Of a stretch of DNA of 14,265 bases, positions 8,710 to 14,265 are shown piece by piece; positions within the stretch are counted from its first letter, which is position 1, and each line of letters starts with the position of its first letter. A program made the position numbers and the translations under genes. The notes under the pieces were generated by a model that did not search any database, was not told the origin of the DNA, and worked only from the letters and a program-made list of their open reading frames with translations. The stretch is from positions 1 through 14,265 of the forward strand of contig CAMJIA010000042.1 of NCBI GenBank assembly GCA_946405695.1, in the 5' to 3' direction. This stretch comes from an uncultured Prevotellaceae bacterium (GTDB lineage Bacteria > Bacteroidota > Bacteroidia > Bacteroidales > Bacteroidaceae).

Positions 8710-8749
8710 GCGGGCACCACCAACATAAGGTAGTGCCCGCTTTCTTTTT
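8710..8749 (+). terminator. Terminator of the X25-module gene, possibly bidirectional
   Basis: The arms GCGGGCACCACC (8710-8721) and GGTAGTGCCCGC (8729-8740) pair with one mismatch around a 7-base loop and are followed by TTTCTTTTT. This is a classic intrinsic terminator for the + strand. On the - strand the same hairpin is followed by CTGATTTTGTATTTTTATAG, so it may also end the convergent GH43 transcript, whose stop codon lies about 70 bases before it. Confidence 0.85.
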
Positions 8750-8810
8750 GCTTACGCTCGGAATTGCAAGTAAGCTCTCACTTAATCACATGGTATCGCC
8801 ACACTTCGAC

Positions 8811-11231
8811 CTAAGGGCGAAGAACCTTTGTGCCATTGACGATATACAAACCTTTCTTCAGTGGAGAATTGACCTTACGGCCTTGCAGGTCATAATAAAG
8901 GTTGTTGGTTATTGTTTCACAATTTACGTCCTTAATGGCCGTTGGCGAGTAGTCGTCGTTGTTGGTCAAGTAGATGTCTTCCACCTTGATATCCTTATTG
9001 CCCATGCCCCAGAAGGCCACAATGCGGATATTCTTCGTGTTGAGTTTAGTACCATTTTTGGTCTTTGCAGTATTCAGGTTCACTACAATCTGTTTGCTTG
9101 AGCCAAAGTTTGGGGTCTCAAAGCCATCACTCCAGATGCTGTTCTCTGTAAAGATGTTCAGGTGCGAATCACTACTGGTGGCTGCCAATTTGATGACGAG
9201 ATATTTGTAAGCAGACATGTCAGCACCACTGGCATACTCCCACCCCATCTGACCATACTGGCTGGGACGGAAGGTATGCGTCTCCTCCGTATATTTTCCA
9301 TTGCCATAGAAGTCGGTCTTGATATACTGTGCACTGAAGGGGAAGAACGTAGAGCGTACATTGAACGCTGTCTCGAACTCATGCCCCGCTGGATCTGTAT
9401 AGACAGCATTAACCTGCGCCTGACCTTCTTTCAGGCCAAAGAGGCGTCCTTGCGCTATCTTGATGCAGCCACTATTGCTGATGTAATAATTGGTCTGCGA
9501 AGCCACATTCTCTGTGCGACCATCAAGGAAGGTGGCTGTCAGTGGCAATGTACTACTGTTGCCAATCATCATCTCCATATCCGTAGACGGCAATTCTATC
9601 TTCTCGGCGGCGAGCATATCCTCGGGATAAGGTGTGATTACTGTCGGATCATCATCAGCCTCACTGAATTTATCTTCTGTTGAAATCCAGTCGAAGTCAG
9701 CATAGCCACGTTTCTCGTTCTCCTTCGTAGCATAGCAGAACAGGCCGAAGCGGGCACCCACAAAGACGCTGAGGTTGAACTTCAGCTCAGTCTGTTCACC
9801 TAATGGACGAAACCTGGAGTTGTCGGGTGAATAATAGAACTTCGTCTTACTATCACTATAGTTCATGGTAGCACGCAGATAGATTACATCCGTTATCTCT
9901 ATGTCCTCTTTTGTCGTCTCTTTCGGAGTAAAGCCATCATTCGTTCTCAGCTGGTCTTGACACCACACCAGATGGCACTTGCCGTCCTTCTTCTCCACGG
10001 CGATATAGGCATAGGGGTCTTGGAACACGCAGATACCAGCACGGTCGCCCTCCTGCAGATGCGAAACATCAATACGCACCGTACCTTTTGAGGCTTTGTC
10101 CGTATAAGCATAGATGCGCTGGGTAAGCATGTTACGTGCCTGCGTCAGTTTGTCTACGGGTGCACCCGTCTTTAGTCGCAACCACCCCGGACGCTCGAAG
10201 AGTGACCATGCACCATTGTCTGGTGTGTGGTTCCATTCCCACTGCATACCCAGCGGATAGCTACGAAAGCTATCGGTAGTTGGCAGAACGGAAATAGGAT
10301 ATGTTGCTCCCACATTGGGTTTCGCATAGGCGGTATATGGCTTACCATTATTACCCACGATGGGCCAGTCGTCTACCCATGTCACAGGCTGCAGGTTGGG
10401 CATACGTCCCATAGCACCCTTATCTTCCTGCATGATGGTCCACCACTCGTTGCCATCGGGTGTGTCGATAAGAGAGCCTTGGTGAATAGTATTTACCTGT
10501 CCGTCAATCCTTTTCTCCAGCAGCATCTTCTCTTCAGTATACGGGCCGAAGACGTTCTTCGAACGAAACGCGACCTGTCCTGACGGCCAACCACCATAGG
10601 TAGCATAGATATAGTAGTATTCACCTACCTTATAGAAGTGACAGCCCTCCAGTCCTGTTCCTTCCTTGCTGATGGCACGCTTCTCCTGAATGAAGTTGAA
10701 GTCTTCATCGAGCTCACAAACCTGTATGTTCCCGTTGCCACAAGCCACATACACCTTACCATTGTCGAACAGCATGCCTGGGTCGTAGTAGCCACGCGAG
10801 ATGGTCTTCTTCTCCCACTTGCCCTCAGGGTCGCTGGCTGAGAGCACAAAGGCACCTGCATCATTACAGTTCAGCAGGATGTAGAACTTACCATTATGAT
10901 ACTTCATCGAGCATGCCCACATACCTTTGGCATAGGCATCCTGACCATTGATGAGTGAATAGTTTTCCTTGTCGCAAAGGTCTGCGAGCGGCTGTGCACA
11001 GTACTCCCAATTCACGAGGTCTTTCGACTTCACGATGGTAGCACCTGGCAACAGGCACATGGTAGTGCTGACCATGTAATAGGTGTCACCCACACGAATT
11101 ACATCTGGGTCAGGAATATCAGCAAAGACCACTGGATTCTTATACTTTCCATTACCTTGGTCGCCCTGCGCCCACGATACAACAGCCATCAACAGGACAG
11201 CCCACACAAGAAAACATCTTTTCATCTCCAT
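8811..11231 (-). CDS. Secreted GH43 glycosidase (beta-xylosidase/arabinofuranosidase type)
   Basis: This is an inverting exo-acting glycosidase of family 43, expected to release xylose or arabinose from hemicellulose side chains or oligosaccharides. A signal peptide ends near WAQ (about 22). The five-bladed propeller (about 30-315) shows the catalytic triad: base Asp41 in DIPDPDVIR, modulator Asp150 in GYYDPGMLFD, and acid Glu195 in GTGLEGCHFYK. A family C-terminal beta-sandwich (about 320-518) carries WEWNHTPDNGAWSLFERPGW. This arrangement recalls GH43 subfamilies 10-12. Two extra domains follow: a bacterial Ig-like domain (about 540-627) and an unidentified beta-sandwich, possibly a CBM (about 630-757). 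A tail (about 764-806, YDLQGRKV, KGLYIVNGTK) is shared with two neighbours. Met3 is an alternative start giving the more usual leader MKRCFLVWAVLL. The gene is convergent with the X25-module gene and divergent from the amylase. Family is sure; substrate is not. Confidence 0.92.
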   Translation of the reverse strand: MEMKRCFLVWAVLLMAVVSWAQGDQGNGKYKNPVVFADIPDPDVIRVGDTYYMVSTTMCLLPGATIVKSKDLVNWEYCAQPLADLCDKENYSLINGQDAYAKGMWACSMKYHNGKFYILLNCNDAGAFVLSASDPEGKWEKKTISRGYYDPGMLFDNGKVYVACGNGNIQVCELDEDFNFIQEKRAISKEGTGLEGCHFYKVGEYYYIYATYGGWPSGQVAFRSKNVFGPYTEEKMLLEKRIDGQVNTIHQGSLIDTPDGNEWWTIMQEDKGAMGRMPNLQPVTWVDDWPIVGNNGKPYTAYAKPNVGATYPISVLPTTDSFRSYPLGMQWEWNHTPDNGAWSLFERPGWLRLKTGAPVDKLTQARNMLTQRIYAYTDKASKGTVRIDVSHLQEGDRAGICVFQDPYAYIAVEKKDGKCHLVWCQDQLRTNDGFTPKETTKEDIEITDVIYLRATMNYSDSKTKFYYSPDNSRFRPLGEQTELKFNLSVFVGARFGLFCYATKENEKRGYADFDWISTEDKFSEADDDPTVITPYPEDMLAAEKIELPSTDMEMMIGNSSTLPLTATFLDGRTENVASQTNYYISNSGCIKIAQGRLFGLKEGQAQVNAVYTDPAGHEFETAFNVRSTFFPFSAQYIKTDFYGNGKYTEETHTFRPSQYGQMGWEYASGADMSAYKYLVIKLAATSSDSHLNIFTENSIWSDGFETPNFGSSKQIVVNLNTAKTKNGTKLNTKNIRIVAFWGMGNKDIKVEDIYLTNNDDYSPTAIKDVNCETITNNLYYDLQGRKVNSPLKKGLYIVNGTKVLRP

Positions 11232-11261
11232 ATAATAAGTTAGTTAGTTGCAATTTGGCTG

Positions 11262-11269
11262 CAAAGATA
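11262..11269 (-). promoter_or_regulatory. -7 box of the GH43 gene promoter
   Basis: Read on the - strand this is TATCTTTG followed by CA, an exact TAnnTTTG match, 30 bases before the GH43 ATG. The shared operator core at 11317-11330 lies 47 bases upstream of it, compared with 55 in the two + strand promoters. Confidence 0.65.
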
Positions 11270-11306
11270 CTACATTATTTTCATTAAGCCATTAAGTTTC
11301 AGAAAA

Positions 11307-11340
11307 AAAACAGCGGTGCAATCGTTTGCATCGCTGTTTT
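11307..11340 (+). promoter_or_regulatory. LacI-type operator within a 34-base palindrome between GH43 and amylase
   Basis: The 14-base core TGCAATCGTTTGCA (11317-11330) is identical to the core at 7394-7407. Here it is embedded in a longer near-perfect palindrome: AAAACAGCGGTGCAA, spacer TCGT, TTGCATCGCTGTTTT, with one G/T mismatch. It sits between two divergent promoters, 55 bases before the amylase -7 box and 47 before the GH43 -7 box. Neither predicted transcript crosses it, which argues for a DNA-binding site over an RNA hairpin. One bound regulator could control both genes. Confidence 0.65.
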
Positions 11341-11385
11341 AAAACTATTCAACTACGTTGGAAGACAATGTAGCGGTTTTCTTTG

Positions 11386-11393
11386 TACCTTTG
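11386..11393 (+). promoter_or_regulatory. -7 box of the amylase gene promoter
   Basis: TACCTTTG followed by CA matches TAnnTTTG and lies 32 bases before the amylase ATG. Transcription would start near 11400. A TTG at 11359-11361 is a weak -33 candidate with a spacing of 24, longer than the usual 19-21. Confidence 0.65.
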
Positions 11394-11425
11394 CAGCAGC
11401 ATAACCTAAAAAACGAGTCAACACG

Positions 11426-13153
11426 ATGAAGAAACTTTTTTCGCTTATAGTTAGTACGCTGGCAACGCTGTCCCTGTCTGCTCAGGGATGGCCTGCCCAA
11501 TATGAGGGTGTCATGTTGCAGGGATTCTATTGGGATTCCTATGCAGATACCAAGTGGACCAATCTGGAATCACAGGCCGACGAGATGTCACAGTTCTTTG
11601 ACTTGATGTGGATTCCCAACTCAGCATACGCCAATGCGATGTCTAACAATATGGGCTATCACCCCGTCTATTGGTTCGACCACAAGAGTGCTTTTGGTAC
11701 GGAGGCACAGTTGCGCTCGATGATTAACACCTTTAAGGAAAAGGGCATGGGCATCATTGAGGATGTAGTTATCAATCACAGGGCCAGTGTCAATTCCAAC
11801 TGGCTGAACTTCCCCAAAGAAACCTACAAAGGAGTAGAGTATCAACTGACTGCTGCTGACATCTGCTCTGATGACGAAAGTTCCAAGAATGGCTATACCC
11901 CCACAGGAGCCGCAGACACCGGCATGGCCTGGGACGGTGCACGTGACCTGGACCATACAGGAGAGAATGTACAGAAGAACGTACTGGCCTATCTTGACAA
12001 GTTACTGAATGACCTTGGATATATTGGTTTCCGTTACGACTTTGTGAAGGGTTTTGCTGCTAAGTACGTTGGGCAGTATAACGTAACTGCCCAGCCTCAG
12101 TTCTCTGTAGGTGAGTGTTGGGACGGCAGCAAGAGCGTTGTCACCAATTGGATTAACGGCACCAAACAGGACGGTGTGATACAGTCTGCAGCCTTCGACT
12201 TTCCACTGAAATACTACATCAATGATGCTTTCAGTCAGGGAAAATGGAGCAGACTAAATGATGGCTGTCTCTCTGACGACAATAATTACAAGCGCTACTC
12301 AGTGACCTTTGTAGATAACCACGATACAGGCCGTTTCGGTGAATGTCCCCTCTATGCCAATGTAGAGGCCGCCAATGCCTACATCCTCACCATGCCTGGT
12401 ACACCATGTGTATGGCTCAGTCATTGGAAAACCTACAAGAGCACCATCAAACGACTCATCATCATTCGTAAGGCTGCAGGCATCCATAACCAAAGTGCCA
12501 TCTTGAAAAAACAGTCTTCGTCCACCGGTTATGTGCTTAACGTAGAAGGAACAAAGGGTAAAGTGCTTCTGCTACTCGGCGAAGCAACTGCCGACACCAA
12601 TGGTTATAAATTAGCTAATGAGGGTATCAACTACAAAGTATACGTCACAGAGAATGTCGACATCTCTGCTCTTGATGACATCAAGGACGAAGTGATTGAG
12701 TTACCCGACTTCTGTACTGTAACTGATGGCGAGGTATGTGCATTCTTCGAAGCTCCCACCTCTGGCTGGAGTACTGTTAAGTGTTGGGCTTGGGACGGCA
12801 ATAACAACTACACTGGCGGAAATTGGCCTGGAGCATCGTGCACCAAGGTTGGTACGGTCAACAACCACAATGTATGGAAATGGACCTACAATGGTGCACT
12901 CACGACACTGCCCCAATTCATTATATTCAATAACAATAACAATGGGCAGCAGACACCGGACCTCGTCTTCCAGAATCACTGTTACTATAACGAATCTGGC
13001 ACACCGATGGGTATTGTTACAGGCATAAATGCAGTAAGAAGTAAGATGTCAGAGGTAAGAAGTGGCATTTATGATCTGCAGGGGCGCAAAGTTAGCGTCC
13101 AACCTCAACGTGGTCTGTACATCGTCAATGGTAAAAAGGTAGTTATCAAGTAA
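11426..13153 (+). CDS. Secreted GH13 alpha-amylase with CBM26-like module
   Basis: This is a retaining alpha-amylase that cleaves internal alpha-1,4 bonds of starch. A signal peptide ends at about LSLSAQ (20) with no lipobox, so unlike surface SusG it should be soluble. The (beta/alpha)8 domain begins EGVMLQGFYWD. It contains region I DVVINH (113-118), region II GFRYDFVKG with nucleophile Asp205, region III GECW with acid/base Glu230, and region IV FVDNHD with stabiliser Asp300, so all catalytic residues are present. A beta C-domain follows (about 350-435). Residues about 442-528 resemble a CBM26-type starch-binding module (WSTVKCWAWDGNNNYTGGNW, FIIFNNNNNGQQTPD). The tail 533-575 (YDLQGRKV, RGLYIVNGKK) matches those of the GH43 and X25-module proteins and probably directs type IX secretion. 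Transcribed divergently from GH43 with a shared operator. Confidence 0.94.
   Translation: MKKLFSLIVSTLATLSLSAQGWPAQYEGVMLQGFYWDSYADTKWTNLESQADEMSQFFDLMWIPNSAYANAMSNNMGYHPVYWFDHKSAFGTEAQLRSMINTFKEKGMGIIEDVVINHRASVNSNWLNFPKETYKGVEYQLTAADICSDDESSKNGYTPTGAADTGMAWDGARDLDHTGENVQKNVLAYLDKLLNDLGYIGFRYDFVKGFAAKYVGQYNVTAQPQFSVGECWDGSKSVVTNWINGTKQDGVIQSAAFDFPLKYYINDAFSQGKWSRLNDGCLSDDNNYKRYSVTFVDNHDTGRFGECPLYANVEAANAYILTMPGTPCVWLSHWKTYKSTIKRLIIIRKAAGIHNQSAILKKQSSSTGYVLNVEGTKGKVLLLLGEATADTNGYKLANEGINYKVYVTENVDISALDDIKDEVIELPDFCTVTDGEVCAFFEAPTSGWSTVKCWAWDGNNNYTGGNWPGASCTKVGTVNNHNVWKWTYNGALTTLPQFIIFNNNNNGQQTPDLVFQNHCYYNESGTPMGIVTGINAVRSKMSEVRSGIYDLQGRKVSVQPQRGLYIVNGKKVVIK
13034..13061 (+). repeat. Heptanucleotide repeat inside the amylase gene before its C-terminal tail
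   Basis: Four imperfect 7-base units, GTAAGAA, GTAAGAT, GTCAGAG, GTAAGAA, encode the linker from Val537 to about Ser546, directly before GIYDLQGRKV. The unit is not a multiple of three, so gain or loss of one copy would shift the frame and remove the tail. Confidence 0.7.
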
Positions 13154-13155
13154 AA

Positions 13156-13175
13156 AACGAGCGTTAACACTCGTT
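13156..13175 (+). promoter_or_regulatory. Near-perfect 20-base palindrome after the amylase stop
   Basis: AACGAG and CTCGTT flank a central GTTAAC, and the 20 bases are self-complementary except at one symmetric position pair (13162/13169). It begins two bases after the amylase stop and ends 17 bases before the pepT -7 box. It may be an operator for pepT or part of the amylase terminator; no T-run follows it directly. Confidence 0.4.
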
Positions 13176-13184
13176 ATTTGACAG

Positions 13185-13229
13185 AAAATGCTTATCTTTG
13201 CATGCTGAATGGAAAGATAAGCATTTTTT
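13185..13229 (+). terminator. Terminator hairpin between amylase and pepT, with the pepT promoter inside
   Basis: Perfect 15-base arms, AAAATGCTTATCTTT (13185-13199) and AAAGATAAGCATTTT (13213-13227), enclose a 13-base loop, and a run of six T (13224-13229) touches the pepT ATG. It should stop amylase read-through. The pepT -7 box lies in the left arm, so a transcript from that promoter contains only the right arm and cannot fold the hairpin. Confidence 0.7.
13193..13200 (+). promoter_or_regulatory. -7 box of the pepT promoter
   Basis: TATCTTTG followed by CA matches TAnnTTTG. Transcription would start near 13207, giving a leader of only about 23 bases. The box overlaps the left arm of the terminator hairpin. 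Confidence 0.6.
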
Positions 13230-14265
13230 ATGGATATTACTGAAAGATTCCTCAACTATACCAAGTTTGATACGCAGTCGGCTGAAGACAGCCAGACCGT
13301 ACCAAGCACCAGCAAGCAACTGCTGTTTGCAGAATACCTGAAAAAAGAACTGGAACACGAGGGGCTCGACGATGTGGAACTCGACGAGAAAGGTTACCTT
13401 TATGCCACCCTCAAGGCCAACACCAAGGGTGATATTCCCACCATCGGTTTCATCTCGCATTACGACACCAGTCCCGACTGTTCCGGTGCCGATATCAAGC
13501 CCCAGATTGTCAAGAACTATAATGGTGCCGACATCCTCCTCAGCGAGGGTATTACCATGTCACCCAAGAAGTTTCCCGAGCTATTACAGCATGTGGGTGA
13601 AGACCTCATCGTCACCGATGGTACCACTCTGTTGGGAGCCGACGATAAGGCCGGCATCGCAGAGATAGTAGAAGCGATGGTCTATCTGCAGCAACACAAA
13701 GAGATTAAGCACGGCAAGATACGCATTGCCTTCAATCCCGACGAGGAGATAGGCATGGGTGCCCACCACTTCGATGTTGAGAAGTTCGGTTGCCAATGGG
13801 CCTACACCATGGATGGCGGTGATGTTGGTGAGTTGGAATTCGAGAATTTCAACGCAGCCTCAGCGAAGATTACCATCAAGGGCGTCAGCGTACACCCCGG
13901 CTATGCCAAGGACAAAATGATCAATGCCAATCGTGTGGCTATGGAGTTTGCAGCCATGCTGCCTGCTGACGAGACACCAGAGACCACCGAGGGGTATCAA
14001 GGTTTCTACCATCTGCTAAATATCACGTCGGGTGTGGAACAGGCCCGTCTGAGCTATATCATCCGCGACCACGACCGCGACAGGTTTGAAGACCGCAAGC
14101 GCTTCATCCAGCGCTGTGCTGAGCAGCTGAACGAACGCTATGGCGAGGGTACGGTGGAGTGTGTGGTCAGTGACCAGTACTATAATATGAAGGAGAAGAT
14201 AGACCCGCAGATGCATGTCATCGACCTCGTGCTGAAAGCCATGCAGGAATGCGGCATCGCCCCCA
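13230..14265 (+). CDS. pepT: Peptidase T (tripeptide aminopeptidase), 3' end outside window
   Basis: This is a cytoplasmic M20B metallopeptidase that removes the N-terminal residue from tripeptides. The ATG at 13230 opens [17 protein letters not shown], the usual PepT beginning, and no signal peptide is present. Zinc-site residues match the family: His77 and Asp79 in [11 protein letters not shown], Asp138 in LLGADDKAG, catalytic Glu172 and Glu173 in NPDEEIGMG, and Asp195 in [17 protein letters not shown]. The dimerisation-domain motif [17 protein letters not shown] is also present. The window holds 345 codons of the roughly 405 expected; the final zinc-ligand His should lie beyond the end. 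The gene has its own promoter and is separated from the amylase by a hairpin, so it is probably a housekeeping gene flanking the glucan locus. Confidence 0.95.
   Translation, partial: MDITERFLNYTKFDTQSAEDSQTVPSTSKQLLFAEYLKKELEHEGLDDVELDEKGYLYATLKANTKGDIPTIGFISHYDTSPDCSGADIKPQIVKNYNGADILLSEGITMSPKKFPELLQHVGEDLIVTDGTTLLGADDKAGIAEIVEAMVYLQQHKEIKHGKIRIAFNPDEEIGMGAHHFDVEKFGCQWAYTMDGGDVGELEFENFNAASAKITIKGVSVHPGYAKDKMINANRVAMEFAAMLPADETPETTEGYQGFYHLLNITSGVEQARLSYIIRDHDRDRFEDRKRFIQRCAEQLNERYGEGTVECVVSDQYYNMKEKIDPQMHVIDLVLKAMQECGIAP

Noticed and set aside
8750..8775. Inverted repeat GCTTAC/GTAAGC as the GH43 terminator
   Set aside because: The arms are only six bases with a 14-base loop, and on the - strand it is followed by A-rich sequence, not T-rich. 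The hairpin at 8710-8740 is a better candidate.
9162..9683. A 173-codon + strand frame inside the GH43 gene
   Set aside because: It is antisense to well-conserved GH43 coding sequence and shows no recognisable domain or leader.
11307..11340. Reading the palindrome between GH43 and amylase as a bidirectional terminator
   Set aside because: The adjacent genes diverge and both predicted start sites lie outside the palindrome, so neither transcript crosses it; its core is also repeated exactly at another promoter.
13034..13061. Heptamer repeat as a CRISPR or mobile-element remnant
   Set aside because: The units are 7 bases with no spacers, no terminal inverted repeats and no target duplication; it is a simple tandem repeat in frame.
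1..14265. tRNA, rRNA, CRISPR arrays, insertion sequences
   Set aside because: No cloverleaf-like sequence, ribosomal segment, spaced repeats, transposase or terminal inverted repeats were seen by eye on either strand; a covariance-model scan was not possible.

Overview
The window looks like a chromosomal segment of a Prevotella-type member of the Bacteroidota. The grounds are a SusC/SusD outer-membrane pair, lipoproteins with acidic residues after the lipobox Cys, the absence of Shine-Dalgarno sites, promoters with TAnnTTTG -7 boxes, and a short C-terminal tail of the form YDLQGRKV...GLYIVNGKK, which I know best from Prevotella secreted enzymes. The genus is inference; the phylum is secure.

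Layout. A + strand operon (about 31-7378) encodes a SusC-like TonB-dependent transporter, a SusD-like lipoprotein, a SusE-like lipoprotein and a second SusE/SusF-like lipoprotein, and ends at a strong hairpin. A separately promoted + strand gene (7520-8665) encodes a secreted protein made of three X25/SusF-like carbohydrate-binding modules with no catalytic domain. Convergent to it is a GH43 glycosidase (8811-11231, - strand) with extra C-terminal domains. Divergent from the GH43 gene is a secreted GH13 alpha-amylase (11426-13153, +) with a CBM26-like module. The window closes with the first 345 codons of a PepT-type tripeptidase (13230 onward), probably a separate housekeeping gene.

Together the first seven genes form a polysaccharide utilisation locus, most likely for starch or another alpha-glucan. 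The soluble amylase and the binding-module protein would act outside the cell, the SusD/E/F-like lipoproteins would hold glucan at the surface, and SusC would import oligosaccharides. The GH43 enzyme does not fit a pure starch locus: its family acts on xylosides or arabinosides. This suggests cereal-type mixed substrates or an unusual specificity.

The most notable signal is regulatory. An identical 14-base pseudo-palindrome, TGCAATCGTTTGCA, matches the general LacI-family operator pattern. It lies upstream of the binding-module gene and again between the GH43 and amylase genes. In both + strand promoters it sits exactly 55 bases before the -7 box, suggesting one regulator that activates from a fixed position. 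Three secreted products (binding-module protein, GH43, amylase) share the same C-terminal tail, probably a type IX secretion sorting signal. No regulator gene (SusR or LacI type), GH97 or surface-lipoprotein amylase is in the window. No RNA genes, CRISPR arrays or insertion sequences were seen, and no gene-free stretch exceeds 200 bases.
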